From Halocynthiibacter styelae (GTDB lineage Bacteria > Pseudomonadota > Alphaproteobacteria > Rhodobacterales > Rhodobacteraceae): DNA of 55,084 nucleotides. The DNA lies in the NCBI RefSeq assembly GCF_016123485.1, contig NZ_JADCKQ010000017.1, forward strand, positions 1-55,084. Direction: 5' to 3'. How positions within the stretch are numbered: position 1 is the first letter of the stretch; every line of letters starts with the position of its first letter. Shown here one piece after another: positions 46,488 to 55,084 of the stretch. The notes beneath the pieces were generated by a model that saw only the letters and a list, made by a program, of their open reading frames with translations, was not told the DNA's origin and made no database searches. The translations under genes and the position numbers were made by a program.

Positions 46488-46589
46488 TTCGGAAATCCTT
46501 TGGTTGCACCTTTGTATCTAGTGCTACAGCAATTTCGATTTGGTAAAAGCCCGCCTCACGGGGTTGTTATGAAACGTCAAAACAAAGAA

Positions 46590-46607
46590 GGCACCCCGAA
46601 GGATGCC
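46590..46607 (-). terminator. Probable terminator of the hut operon after hutU
   Basis: On the hutU strand the sequence reads GGCATCC, a TTC loop, GGGTGCC (one G-U pair), then TTCTTTGTTTTG. It lies about 30 bases past the hutU stop, so it probably ends the hutIHGU transcript. Confidence 0.65.
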
Positions 46608-46635
46608 CTCTGTCTGCCGGAATGTGAGGAAAAGG

Positions 46636-48315
46636 TTACAAAATTCCCGGCAGATTTAGCCCATGTTCACGCGCATGGTCTTTTGCGATGTCATATCCCG
46701 CATCCGCGTGGCGCATCACACCCGTCGCCGGATCATTCCAGAGAACACGCCCCAAACGACGCGCGGCATCATCCGTACCATCGGCACAAATCACGACACC
46801 CGAATGCTGGGAAAAGCCCATACCAACGCCGCCGCCATGATGCAGACTGACCCAGGTTGCGCCAGAAGCCGTATTCAGAAGCGCATTGAGAAGCGGCCAG
46901 TCAGATACAGCATCAGACCCATCCATCATCGATTCCGTTTCACGGTTCGGGCTGGCAACAGACCCGCTGTCCAGATGATCGCGACCAATAACAACCGGGG
47001 CGGACAGCTCGCCATTACGGACCATTTCGTTAAACGCCAGGCCCGCCTTGTGACGGTCCCCAAGACCGATCCAGCAGATCCGCGCTGGCAGGCCCTGGAA
47101 TGCAATACGTTCAGACGCCATATCAAGCCAGCGATGCAGATCATGATTGTCCGGGAACAGTTCTTTCATCTTGGCATCTGTCTTGCGGATATCTTCCGGA
47201 TCACCAGACAGTGCACACCAGCGGAACGGACCAATGCCTTTGCAGAACAATGGCCGGATATAAGCAGGCACAAATCCCGGGAAATCAAAGGCGTTTTCTA
47301 ACCCTTCTTCCAGCGCCATCTGACGAATATTGTTGCCGTAATCCACGGTTGGAATGCCCATCGCGTGGAAATCACACATCGCCTTCACTTGCACCTTCAT
47401 GGATGCACGAGCGGCTCTATCCACTCCTTTAGGGTCTGATTCTCGCTTACCTTTCCACTGCGCCATAGTCCAATTTTGCGGCAAATATCCATTCACCGGA
47501 TCATGGGCTGACGTCTGGTCGGTGACGATATCCGGGCGCATGCCACCGGCATTTGCACGTTCCACAAGTTCCGCAAAAACGTCAGCCGCATTGCCCAACA
47601 GGCCCACTGATTTTGCTTCCCCCGCTTTGGTCCAGGCGTCAATCATCGCAAGGGCTTCATCCAGGGTTTCGGCCTTTTCATCGAGGTATTTCGTGCGCAG
47701 GCGGAAATCGATGCTGTCGGGGTTACATTCCACCGCCAGACAACAGGCCCCCGCAAATACTGCCGCTAAGGGCTGCGCACCGCCCATGCCACCAAGACCA
47801 CCGGTCAGGATCCATTTGCCCGTCAGATCGCCATCAAAATGCTGACGCCCCGCTTCGGCAAAGGTTTCATACGTGCCCTGCACAATGCCTTGCGTGCCGA
47901 TGTAAATCCAGGACCCGGCGGTCATCTGACCATACATCATCAGCCCTTTTTTATCGAGCTCGTTGAAGTGATCCCAATTCGCCCAATGCGGCACAAGGTT
48001 AGAGTTCGCGATCAACACACGCGGCGCATCCTTATGGGTCTGAAACACGCCAACAGGTTTGCCGGATTGCACCATCAGGGTCTGGTCTTCATCCAGGGTT
48101 TTCAGAGTGTCCACGATCAGGTCGAAATCCTTCCAGGTCCGCGCCGCACGCCCGATCCCGCCATAAACCACCAGTTCATGTGGGTTTTCGGCTACGTCAG
48201 GATGCAGGTTGTTCATCAACATCCGCATCGGTGCTTCGGTCATCCAGGACTTCGCTGTGATCTCGGTGCCGGTAGGCGGGAAAATATCGCGGGTGTTTTT
48301 GCGCGGATCGGACAT
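46636..48315 (-). CDS. hutU: Urocanate hydratase
   Basis: A 559-residue NAD-dependent enzyme converting urocanate to imidazolonepropionate, the second step of histidine breakdown. The signatures are [29 protein letters not shown], and [19 protein letters not shown] with the conserved Cys. [19 protein letters not shown] follows. CAGGAGATCCGCT precedes the chosen ATG ([10 protein letters not shown]); a longer frame upstream is unsupported. It is the last gene of the minus-strand hut operon, 13 bases after the small exported protein gene. Confidence 0.97.
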   Translation of the reverse strand: MSDPRKNTRDIFPPTGTEITAKSWMTEAPMRMLMNNLHPDVAENPHELVVYGGIGRAARTWKDFDLIVDTLKTLDEDQTLMVQSGKPVGVFQTHKDAPRVLIANSNLVPHWANWDHFNELDKKGLMMYGQMTAGSWIYIGTQGIVQGTYETFAEAGRQHFDGDLTGKWILTGGLGGMGGAQPLAAVFAGACCLAVECNPDSIDFRLRTKYLDEKAETLDEALAMIDAWTKAGEAKSVGLLGNAADVFAELVERANAGGMRPDIVTDQTSAHDPVNGYLPQNWTMAQWKGKRESDPKGVDRAARASMKVQVKAMCDFHAMGIPTVDYGNNIRQMALEEGLENAFDFPGFVPAYIRPLFCKGIGPFRWCALSGDPEDIRKTDAKMKELFPDNHDLHRWLDMASERIAFQGLPARICWIGLGDRHKAGLAFNEMVRNGELSAPVVIGRDHLDSGSVASPNRETESMMDGSDAVSDWPLLNALLNTASGATWVSLHHGGGVGMGFSQHSGVVICADGTDDAARRLGRVLWNDPATGVMRHADAGYDIAKDHAREHGLNLPGIL

Positions 48316-48328
48316 AGCGGATCTCCTG

Positions 48329-48673
48329 TTAATTCTGGCGGGGTTGTATGTGGTTTTCGGTGCGATGGCCGGAGTCATTCGTCCAGATCAATGTCTCGCC
48401 ATCGCGCCAGACCTGATAGCAGCTCCAGTAAGATGGCTCGCGTGAACCCCAGGCGGAACAATATTGATTGCCGCGCACGTCCCACCAGCCGTGGGATGGG
48501 CCGCGTGCATCGTCGTAACGCGTGTCGCCATTCAGGTCGAAATTCTGCCAGGTCTGGTTGCCGGTCACAACAATGGTCGGCAGCAGTTCCTGAATTTCAG
48601 GGCCGGTCAAACGGGTTTCTTCGGCAATGGCCGGGGTGGTCAGAAGTGCGGCGGCAAAGGCGAGGTATTTCAT
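48329..48673 (-). CDS. Small exported protein within the hut operon, unknown function
   Basis: A 114-residue protein with a Sec signal peptide ([17 protein letters not shown], cleaved before EET). The mature part is rich in Trp, Tyr and Asn and has two cysteines (YCSAWG and WSCYQVW) that may pair in the periplasm. I do not recognise a family; the [13 protein letters not shown] stretch looks like a small soluble beta protein. Its ATG overlaps the hutG stop, and hutU follows 13 bases later, so it is translated with the hut enzymes. A periplasmic product in a cytoplasmic amino-acid degradation operon is unexpected. Confidence 0.78.
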   Translation of the reverse strand: MKYLAFAAALLTTPAIAEETRLTGPEIQELLPTIVVTGNQTWQNFDLNGDTRYDDARGPSHGWWDVRGNQYCSAWGSREPSYWSCYQVWRDGETLIWTNDSGHRTENHIQPRQN

Positions 48674-49452
48674 GCGGGGCTCCAGTTCTTCAAGTCAGTC
48701 AAGATGGCGCGCAAATGTTTGCGCAAATGATCTGCCTTTGCTGTATCCCAGGCCCAGGGCGCCTGTTCTTCACAATAGGTTGATTGCGCAAGCTCCATCT
48801 GGATTGCGTGAAAGCCTTCATGGGGCCGACCATAATTGCGTGTCGTCCAGCCACCTTTAAACCGGCCATTTAAAACAGATGTGTAACCTTCCGCACTGGC
48901 GCAGCGATCCACCACCAGCGCTTCAATCGCGGGATCACAGGTTTCCCCACTGTTCGTGCCGGTGTTGAAATCCGGCAGGGTGCCGTCAAACAGAAACGGA
49001 ATGCCGGAGCGGATCGAGTGGCAGTCATAGAGCAACGCAAAACCGTGCAGCCCGCGCACACGGTCCAGCTCCGCCGCAAGGGCCACGTGATAAGGTTTAT
49101 GGAACCTCTCGCGGCGGCTTGCGATTTCGGCCGCACCCGGTTCCATCCCAATCTTGTAGATCCCCTGGCCATCAAAATCTGTCAGCGGACATAGAGTTGT
49201 GGTGTTTTGCACCGGATAGAGACTATTTCCACCCGGATCACGGTTCACATCAATCACATATCGATGCACAGGCGTGCGCACAGATGTGACACCGTCCACC
49301 AGCCCATCATATAGCCTGTGAATATGCCAATCCGTATCCGCCAGCGCGCGCCCCGTTTCGTTAAACGTCGCCAGAACATCCGCGGGCACATCGGTGCCGG
49401 TATGGGGCAAGCCCAGAACCAGCGGGCTGTCTCCGCGCGTAACCTCAATCAC
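48670..49452 (-). CDS. hutG: N-formylglutamate deformylase
   Basis: A 260-residue metal-dependent amidohydrolase that releases formate from N-formylglutamate, the last step of the five-step histidine route. Family marks are [32 protein letters not shown] and [14 protein letters not shown], matching the N-formylglutamate amidohydrolase group rather than the arginase-like formiminoglutamase. Both ends overlap neighbours by four bases (hutH upstream, the small exported protein downstream). The presence of HutF confirms that the substrate is formylglutamate. Confidence 0.93.
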   Translation of the reverse strand: MIEVTRGDSPLVLGLPHTGTDVPADVLATFNETGRALADTDWHIHRLYDGLVDGVTSVRTPVHRYVIDVNRDPGGNSLYPVQNTTTLCPLTDFDGQGIYKIGMEPGAAEIASRRERFHKPYHVALAAELDRVRGLHGFALLYDCHSIRSGIPFLFDGTLPDFNTGTNSGETCDPAIEALVVDRCASAEGYTSVLNGRFKGGWTTRNYGRPHEGFHAIQMELAQSTYCEEQAPWAWDTAKADHLRKHLRAILTDLKNWSPA

Positions 49453-50972
49453 AAGGACACCTCCACGCCGGCGGCCTGCGCAATCACGCCGTCGCGCACC
49501 ATTTTAGATGCGGTTTCAATATCCGGGGCAAGGTAACGATCCTCGTTCAGCGTAGCGACCTGCACCCGCAATGTCGCGATCACAGCTTTCAGCGCAGCCG
49601 ATGTTTGCAAAGGCGCACGGGCCTCAACGCCCTGGGCGGCGCACAGCAACTCGACCCCAAGGATCACCGACAGGTTGTCATTCATCCGTTTCAACCGCAG
49701 CGCCCCATGTGCCGCCATGGACACGTGATCTTCCTGATTGGCGCTGGTTGGCGTTGAATCGGTCACACAGGGATTGGCGAGATGTTTGTTCTCGCTCATC
49801 AGCGCGGCGGTCGTAACTTCAGCAATCATAAAGCCGGAATTCAGGCCGGGATCAGGGGTCAGGAACGGCGGCAGGTCATAGGACAATGTCGGATCCACCA
49901 TCAGCGCGACGCGACGCTGGGCAATGGCGCCAATCTCGGCAATTGCCAAAGCCAGCTGATCCGCTGCAAAGCCCACATATTCCGCATGGAAATTCCCGCC
50001 AGATACGATACGTCCCTCATCCACCAGAACCAGCGGATTGTCGGTGACAGCATTTGCTTCCACCTCTAGCGTGCGGGCGGCCATGCGGATCACGTCCAGC
50101 GCCGCGCCAACGACCTGAGGCTGACAGCGGATGCAATACGGATCCTGCACGCGGGTATCGTCGTCGCGGTGGCTTTCACGGATCTCAGAGCCGTCCATAA
50201 TCGCCCGCATTCCGGCGGCAACATCGATTTGACCCGCATGGCCCCGCAGGCTGTGAATATCTGCGACAAGCGGTGCGGTGGACCCCATAATCGCATCAGT
50301 CGTCAGAGCCGCAATCGCCATAGATGCTTTCGCCATACGACAGGCATCAAACAATCCGGCCAACGCACAGGCGGTGGAAAACTGCGTGCCATTGATCAGG
50401 CCCAAGCCTTCTTTCGCACCGAGAATAACAGGCTCTAATCCAGCATTTTCCAACGCTTCTGCCGCATTCATCCGCGTACCTTGCCAGGTCGCCTCCCCCG
50501 CGCCAATCATCGCGGCGGCCATATGGGCAAGCGGGGCGAGATCGCCGGACGCACCAACAGACCCTTGCGACGGCACAACCGGGATCACGCCGTGGGCCAG
50601 CATGTTTTCGATTTGCGCGATAATATCCCAACGCACACCAGAGGCACCACGCCCAAGGGACAGCAGTTTCAGCACCATCATCAGACGTGTTTTGTCTTCG
50701 GACAGGGCCTCGCCCACGCCACAGCAATGGCTGAGGATCAGATTGCGCTGCAAAGTGGCCGTGTCTTCCGGGGCGATTTTCTTGCTGGCGAGTTTGCCAA
50801 AACCTGTGTTGATGCCGTAAACGGCGGCCTCGCCAGCGGCGGCCTCTGCCACCATGTCGGCGGCGGCCTGAACCGGCGCGCGCGCGCTGTCATCCAAACG
50901 CACAGCCGGCATATTGCGATAGATATCTTCAAGCACAGAAAGTGTTGCGGTGCCGGGTGTCAGGGTGATCAT
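49449..50972 (-). CDS. hutH: Histidine ammonia-lyase
   Basis: A 507-residue enzyme that removes ammonia from histidine to give urocanate. The MIO prosthetic group forms from A141-S142-G143 in [27 protein letters not shown] near residue 51 and [14 protein letters not shown] are further signatures. Full length matches the family. It overlaps hutI by four bases and hutG by four bases, giving a tightly coupled operon. Confidence 0.98.
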   Translation of the reverse strand: MITLTPGTATLSVLEDIYRNMPAVRLDDSARAPVQAAADMVAEAAAGEAAVYGINTGFGKLASKKIAPEDTATLQRNLILSHCCGVGEALSEDKTRLMMVLKLLSLGRGASGVRWDIIAQIENMLAHGVIPVVPSQGSVGASGDLAPLAHMAAAMIGAGEATWQGTRMNAAEALENAGLEPVILGAKEGLGLINGTQFSTACALAGLFDACRMAKASMAIAALTTDAIMGSTAPLVADIHSLRGHAGQIDVAAGMRAIMDGSEIRESHRDDDTRVQDPYCIRCQPQVVGAALDVIRMAARTLEVEANAVTDNPLVLVDEGRIVSGGNFHAEYVGFAADQLALAIAEIGAIAQRRVALMVDPTLSYDLPPFLTPDPGLNSGFMIAEVTTAALMSENKHLANPCVTDSTPTSANQEDHVSMAAHGALRLKRMNDNLSVILGVELLCAAQGVEARAPLQTSAALKAVIATLRVQVATLNEDRYLAPDIETASKMVRDGVIAQAAGVEVSL

Positions 50973-52183
50973 AACGCCCCTCCTGAAATACGTTTGTGTA
51001 GCGGGTTAAAGCCGATGCGATAGGCCAGTTCAGCCGGATGTTTCACGTCCCAGATCGCCAGGTCAGCGCGCATGCCGGGGGCGATTTGCCCTTGATTTGT
51101 CATGCCCAACGCCTGTGCCGCATTGCGTGTGACGCCTGCCAGGGCTTCCTCCGGGGTCATGCGAAACAGAGTGCAGCCCATGTTCATGGTCAGCAATAAT
51201 GACGTCATCGGGGATGAACCAGGGTTGCAATCCGTCGCCAGCGCCATGGGCACGCCATGTTTGCGAAAGCTGTCAATCGGCGGCATTTGTGTTTCACGCA
51301 GGGTGTAAAAAGCGCCAGGAAGGATCACCGCAACAGTGCCGGATTTCGCAAGCGCGGCGGCATCGTCATCTGTGGCGTATTCCACGTGGTCGGCAGACAA
51401 AGCGCCAAATTCCGCAGCCAGTTGTGTGCCGCCAATGTTGGACAGTTGTTCCGCATGCAGTTTCACCGGCAAGCCCAGCGCTTTTGCGGCTTCGAACACG
51501 CGGCGGATTTGGGTGGCATCAAATGCAATGCCTTCGCAGAACCCGTCAACCACATCGACCAGATCTTCTGCATGGGCTGCCTGAAGCGCGGGAATACAAA
51601 CGTCATCGATATAGGCATCCGCCCGTCCCGCATATTCCGCAGGCACCGCATGCGCCCCAAGGAATGAGGTTTTCACCCGCACATCACGAAGTTCCGCCAA
51701 TCGGCGCGCCGCGCGTAGCATGTTCAGTTCTGTCTCGCGATCCAGGCCATAGCCCGATTTAATTTCAACCGTTGTGACCCCTTCGGCAATCAACGCATCA
51801 AGACGTGGCAAGGCCTCGGCCACCAATGTTTCAAGATCCGCGTCGCGCGTGGCTTTTACAGTGGAAACGATCCCACCACCGGCGCGCGCGACTTCCTCAT
51901 AACTTGCCCCTTCAAGGCGCATCTCAAATTCGCGGGCGCGGTCACCGCCAAACACGATATGCGTGTGGCAATCAATCAAACCCGGCGTGATCAGGCGGCC
52001 ATCCAGCGAATGAACCTGTGCATCGGCATATTCCCTGGGCAGATCCGCTTTTGATCCACTCCAAAGGATCGCATCCCTCTCCACCACAATCGCACCATCC
52101 GGGATCAGACCATAACTGTCCTGGCCCTCTTGCATCGTTGCGATCCGGGTGTTCGTCAGAATGTATTGGCGACTGTCAGACAT
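50969..52183 (-). CDS. hutI: Imidazolonepropionase
   Basis: A 404-residue amidohydrolase-superfamily enzyme opening the imidazolone ring to N-formimidoyl-glutamate. The metal-binding HxH is in [44 protein letters not shown] and [13 protein letters not shown] follow in the family order. It is the first gene of the minus-strand hut operon and is divergent from hutF across a 74-base region with a HutC-type palindrome. Confidence 0.97.
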   Translation of the reverse strand: MSDSRQYILTNTRIATMQEGQDSYGLIPDGAIVVERDAILWSGSKADLPREYADAQVHSLDGRLITPGLIDCHTHIVFGGDRAREFEMRLEGASYEEVARAGGGIVSTVKATRDADLETLVAEALPRLDALIAEGVTTVEIKSGYGLDRETELNMLRAARRLAELRDVRVKTSFLGAHAVPAEYAGRADAYIDDVCIPALQAAHAEDLVDVVDGFCEGIAFDATQIRRVFEAAKALGLPVKLHAEQLSNIGGTQLAAEFGALSADHVEYATDDDAAALAKSGTVAVILPGAFYTLRETQMPPIDSFRKHGVPMALATDCNPGSSPMTSLLLTMNMGCTLFRMTPEEALAGVTRNAAQALGMTNQGQIAPGMRADLAIWDVKHPAELAYRIGFNPLHKRISGGAL

Positions 52184-52232
52184 CGTAGCCTCATATTAGT
52201 CTTGCGGGATGGAACTTACGAGTTTAAAGCTA

Positions 52233-52248
52233 TTATGTCTAGACATAA
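52233..52248. promoter_or_regulatory. Probable HutC operator (perfect 16-bp palindrome)
   Basis: The sequence TTATGTCTAGACATAA is a perfect inverted repeat. It lies in the hutI-hutF divergent promoter region, 9 bases before the hutF start. The TGTCTAGACA core fits the TGT-n-n-ACA-type sites of GntR/HutC regulators. HutC bound here would block hutF directly and could reach the hutI promoter. Urocanate is the known inducer of HutC proteins. Confidence 0.75.
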
Positions 52249-52257
52249 GGATAATAA

Positions 52258-53625
52258 ATGCAGGTAATTTTCGCCAGACGCGCCCGCACTGTGAACGGTT
52301 GGGAAGAAAATCTCCGCGTGACCCTGAAAGGGGGGCGGATCGAAAACCTGCAAAGCAACACCATTCCACAGGCGAATGATCTGCAGGTTGATGTGCTTCT
52401 GCCCGCGCTCGCCAACCTGCACTCTCACAGCTTTCAGCGCGCCATGGCCGGAATGACAGAGGTGCGCGCAGCGGGAAAGGACAGCTTCTGGACCTGGCGC
52501 GAACTGATGTATCGCTTCGCCCGCAATATCACGCCGGAACAGTATCAGGCGATTGCAGCCCTGGTCTTTATGGAAATGCAGGAAGCAGGCTACGCCTCTG
52601 TCGGGGAATTCCATTACGTGCACCATCAAAAAGATGGCACCCCATATGACGCCCGTTCAGAGCTAAGCCAGCGCGTCTTTGCGGCGGCGTCACAAACCGG
52701 CATTGGCCTGACACATCTGCCAGTGCTTTACAGCTACGGCGGCGCGGGGAAGGTTGCGCTGAGCGACGGCCAGGCGCGGTTTGGCAATTCGGTAGAAGCC
52801 TTTGCGCAACTGGTTGAGGACGCCCGAAGCATCGCAACGAACACCCTGCCCAATGACTCCAGGGTCGGAATCGCGCCGCATTCCCTGCGGGCGACATCCC
52901 CCGATGACCTGGCAGACGTTCTGAAAATCGCGGGCGACGCCCCCATTCACATCCATATTTCCGAACAACCGAAAGAAGTCGAAGATATTCAGGCATGGCT
53001 TGGCGCGCGCCCGGTGGAATGGCTTTTGCAGAACGCCACGGTTGATCAGCAATGGTGCCTGATCCACGCAACCCACATGACAACTGATGAAACCCGCAAC
53101 ATGGCGCGTTCTGGCGCAGTGGCCGGGCTGTGCCCGATCACCGAAGCAAATCTTGGCGACGGCCCCTTTAACGGGATGGAATATATGCTGCATGGCGGTG
53201 CGTTTGGGGTCGGATCAGACTCTAACGTGCGCATTTCCCTGCCGGAAGAACTGCGCACGCTGGAATATTCCCAACGCCTGCGCGATCTGGGCCGCAATGT
53301 TATCATCCCAGACGCCGGATCCGTCGGAGAATTCCTTTACACCGGCGCAACACGCGGTGGTGCCCAGGCGCTTGGCCGGGATGCCGGACGGATTGAGAAA
53401 GGCGCCACTGCAGACATGGTCGCCATGAACAGTGACACAGCCGCCTTATGCGCCCTCCGGGATGATCAGCTTCTGGACGGGCTGTGTTTCGCGGCCGGGG
53501 ATGATCTGGTAACAGAACTCTGGTCTGCCGGGCGGCACATGGTGAAAGACGGACGACATGTGGCACGTGACACAATTGTGCAGGAATACAAAACCGCGGT
53601 GAAGTCTTTGCTGGCCAGCGCCTGA
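52258..53625 (+). CDS. hutF: Formimidoylglutamate deiminase
   Basis: A 455-residue amidohydrolase that releases ammonia from N-formimidoyl-glutamate to give N-formylglutamate. The HxH motif is in LPALANLHSHSFQRAMAG. IHIHISEQPKEVEDI, the HATHMT segment and the metal aspartate in GVGSDSNVRISLPEELR follow, matching HutF. AAGGATAATAA precedes the ATG. It is divergent from hutI and followed 12 bases later by hutC, so the repressor is in its own regulon. Confidence 0.96.
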   Translation: MQVIFARRARTVNGWEENLRVTLKGGRIENLQSNTIPQANDLQVDVLLPALANLHSHSFQRAMAGMTEVRAAGKDSFWTWRELMYRFARNITPEQYQAIAALVFMEMQEAGYASVGEFHYVHHQKDGTPYDARSELSQRVFAAASQTGIGLTHLPVLYSYGGAGKVALSDGQARFGNSVEAFAQLVEDARSIATNTLPNDSRVGIAPHSLRATSPDDLADVLKIAGDAPIHIHISEQPKEVEDIQAWLGARPVEWLLQNATVDQQWCLIHATHMTTDETRNMARSGAVAGLCPITEANLGDGPFNGMEYMLHGGAFGVGSDSNVRISLPEELRTLEYSQRLRDLGRNVIIPDAGSVGEFLYTGATRGGAQALGRDAGRIEKGATADMVAMNSDTAALCALRDDQLLDGLCFAAGDDLVTELWSAGRHMVKDGRHVARDTIVQEYKTAVKSLLASA

Positions 53626-53637
53626 GATGCTACATCG

Positions 53638-54360
53638 GTGACAGAGTTAGTGAGGCCAGGCGTGACACAGAAGAAAAGCAGCTTTCAGGATATCCGCGAT
53701 ACCGTAATGGCGCGGATACAGTCTCGCCACTGGCCGCCGGGCAGTCTGCTGCCCACCGAAGTTGAGCTTGCCGAAGAATTTGGCTGCGCCCGGGCAACCG
53801 TGAACCGTGCTTTGCGGGAACTGGCAGATCAGGGCGTCGTGGACCGCAAACGCAAAAGCGGAACGCGGGTGAATGCCGCCCCGGTAAAGCAGGCGGTGTT
53901 TGAAATTGCGGTCGTGCGGCAAAGCGTTGAAGAAATGAATGCTGCGTATCGTTACTCTCTGGTGAAGCGGACGGTCATAACTGCCCCTGCATGGCTGCGC
54001 GCGCGGATTGGCGTTAAAGACGAAGCACAAGTGCTGCATCTGAACTGCATGCACTATGCTGACAATCGCCCCTTTCAGTTCGAAGAACGCTGGATCAACA
54101 TCGCTGCCGTGCCGGATGTGATCGACGTAGACCTGAGTGAAACCGGGCCAAATGAATGGTTGCTTTCGCAGGTGCCTTTTTCCAACGCCGAACTGACATC
54201 AACCGCTATCGCGGCAGGTGAAACTCTGTCTGAATTTCTGGATGTGCCTCAGGGCGCGCCACTGTTTCAGATGGAACGCACAACCTGGTTTCAGGGAACA
54301 CCAGTCACCTTTGTCCGCATGACATTCCACCAGGGCTATCAGATGCGCACCCGATACTAA
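53638..54360 (+). CDS. hutC: Histidine utilisation repressor HutC (GntR family)
   Basis: A 240-residue regulator with an N-terminal GntR winged HTH (LPTEVELAEEFGCARATVNR, then ALRELADQGVVDRKRKSGTR) and a C-terminal UTRA effector domain starting near residue 95. The UTRA end includes MERTTWFQGTPVTFVRMTFH and the C-terminal YQMRTRY. The GTG at 53638 is the first start; GTG 53662 is possible. Location after hutF and the nearby palindrome support the HutC assignment. It presumably senses urocanate. Confidence 0.92.
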   Translation: MTELVRPGVTQKKSSFQDIRDTVMARIQSRHWPPGSLLPTEVELAEEFGCARATVNRALRELADQGVVDRKRKSGTRVNAAPVKQAVFEIAVVRQSVEEMNAAYRYSLVKRTVITAPAWLRARIGVKDEAQVLHLNCMHYADNRPFQFEERWINIAAVPDVIDVDLSETGPNEWLLSQVPFSNAELTSTAIAAGETLSEFLDVPQGAPLFQMERTTWFQGTPVTFVRMTFHQGYQMRTRY

Positions 54361-54372
54361 GCAGACAACAAA

Positions 54373-54401
54373 AAACCCCGCGTGCCAGGCAGACGGGGTT
54401 T
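54373..54401 (+). terminator. Terminator of hutFC transcript
   Basis: Perfect arms AAACCCCG (54373-54380) and CGGGGTTT (54394-54401) follow the hutC stop by 13 bases. The A-run on the other side means it could also serve the minus-strand small gene that ends just beyond it. Confidence 0.82.
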
Positions 54402-54422
54402 CGGAAAATCACATGTTCAGGC

Positions 54423-54620
54423 TTATTTTGTCAGCGCAGCGCCAAACATGATCAGTGCGAACAGTGGCACCAGAATGCCCTGATCGGAAGAAACAGTCTG
54501 CTCTTCGATGGTCTCAACTGGCATGATTACAGATTCTTCGGGCTGAACCGGGTCCAGGCCACCAGCGAAAGCGGCGGAAGTGGTCAGGGTGAATACTGCG
54601 GAAAGTGCGATTTTTTTCAT
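54423..54620 (-). CDS. Small exported membrane peptide, unknown function
   Basis: A 65-residue protein with a signal peptide (MKKIALSAVFTLTTSAAFAG), a short acidic and proline-containing middle (DPVQPEE...VETIEEQ) and a C-terminal hydrophobic segment (GILVPLFALIMFGAAL). GAGG lies six bases before the chosen ATG, while the four-residue upstream extension has none. Small proteins of this build are frequent in Rhodobacterales. The function is unknown. It shares the hutC terminator region in convergent orientation. Confidence 0.75.
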   Translation of the reverse strand: MKKIALSAVFTLTTSAAFAGGLDPVQPEESVIMPVETIEEQTVSSDQGILVPLFALIMFGAALTK

Positions 54621-54772
54621 TGCGTGCCTCATAGGTATTGTTTTTCTAGGGTTGTGCTACTGCCGCTCGAAGCCCAGAGTCCAACCACCATACCAGGATC
54701 CTCAGGCAAACAAGGCGATTGTTGCAGTTTGGCCACAAAGCTACATCCAAACACAAAAAATCCCAACCTTAC
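54621..54772. other. Upstream region of the small membrane-peptide gene
   Basis: These 152 bases before the unresolved edge sequence should carry the promoter of the small exported peptide on the minus strand. I see no convincing gene or repeat in them. Confidence 0.4.
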
Positions 54773-55084
54773 ATGATTGTAAAGCTAGGACAATTTGAAT
54801 TTAGAGCCGTGCTATCAGCCCAGAATTTCGGACATTTCGACAACACGGTCTTTCTCAACAGAAAGATTCGCTGCATCGGCCGCGACATACCGGGTCATGA
54901 AGAAATCATGCAGGGGCGCGTGGAATATCTGGATCGTGTCACCCCCGGGGATGCCACCAATACCGGCACCCGCACCGATCTGGCCCTGCGTTACACCGCA
55001 ACCCCATCTGATGCGCTCAGCTGGTATGTCTATGGCCAGGGCAGCGTGGACCGCACAGGCGGCCTGGCCCGCAATGAACGCTTT
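54773..55084 (+). CDS. Partial frame at window edge, possible outer-membrane-type protein (uncertain)
   Basis: A frame opening with ATG runs 104 codons to the edge. From about 54900 it has core-like codon use and gives beta-strand-rich residues (GRVEYLDRVTPGD, TDLALRYTATPSD, ALSWYVYGQGSVDRTGG), suggestive of an outer-membrane barrel or surface repeat protein. The first 40 codons use rarer codons and look non-native. In the same place the minus strand is also open from the edge to a TGA at 54815, and its last residues (MTRYVAADAANLSVEKDRVV...) look like a genuine C-terminus. Both readings are partial, so the true gene here is unresolved. Confidence 0.3.
   Translation, partial: MIVKLGQFEFRAVLSAQNFGHFDNTVFLNRKIRCIGRDIPGHEEIMQGRVEYLDRVTPGDATNTGTRTDLALRYTATPSDALSWYVYGQGSVDRTGGLARNERF

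Overview
The window reads as a chromosomal segment of a marine alphaproteobacterium of the Rhodobacterales (Roseobacter group). This is an inference from gene content: a contiguous rpsT, rhodanese, dnaA, dnaN, recF and gyrB block, a fused TAXI-type TRAP permease, a NaChBac-type sodium channel, an opgC-opgG-opgH glucan cluster, and a betaine/DMSP-type uptake and catabolic cluster. The core genes look moderately GC-rich. The stretch from about 7.0 to 10.6 kb is visibly AT-richer and carries accessory genes.

Region by region. 0-7 kb: the 5' end of an IS3-type transposase gene lies at the left edge and has cut off the N-terminal part of an enoyl-CoA hydratase gene. That fragment is the last member of a minus-strand operon with a cupin resembling DMSP lyases and a DmdB-like acyl-CoA ligase. 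A divergent LysR regulator and a ProV-ProW-ProX (glycine betaine/DMSP type) ABC transporter follow. 7-10.6 kb: an accessory island with a TnsA-like nuclease, a frameshifted TniQ-C-like helix-turn-helix gene and a small membrane protein. Divergent from these are a PD-(D/E)XK-like protein and a DEDDh exonuclease. 10.6-19.3 kb: gyrB, a LysE exporter, a nucleotidyltransferase, recF, dnaN, dnaA, a rhodanese and rpsT, all on the minus strand. 19.5-23.6 kb: enoyl-CoA hydratase, mutM, and ubiE-ubiB for ubiquinone synthesis. 23.6-26.7 kb: flagellar flgD, fliK, a FlgJ-type rod-binding protein and a FlgN-like chaperone.

26.8-34.3 kb: a universal stress protein translationally coupled to a fused TAXI-TRAP permease, its periplasmic binding protein, an RpiR regulator, and a divergent BKACE (DUF849) plus class III aminotransferase pair. 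Together these look like one uptake-and-catabolism locus for an amino or keto acid not identified here. 34.3-38.6 kb: a second universal stress protein next to a SulP anion transporter, the sodium channel, and an SDR-like protein. 38.7-44.7 kb: a TTC38-like TPR protein and opgC-opgG-opgH for osmoregulated periplasmic glucans. 44.7-46.5 kb: an exported esterase, a Tat-exported rhodanese and an exported YHS protein.

46.6-54.4 kb: a complete five-step histidine utilisation locus. hutI-hutH-hutG-(small exported protein)-hutU run on the minus strand and hutF-hutC on the plus strand. A perfect 16-bp palindrome in the divergent promoter is the likely HutC operator. The last 0.5 kb holds a small exported membrane peptide gene and unresolved partial coding sequence at the edge.

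I saw no tRNA, rRNA or CRISPR array, and I could not find a cluster of DnaA boxes marking an origin.
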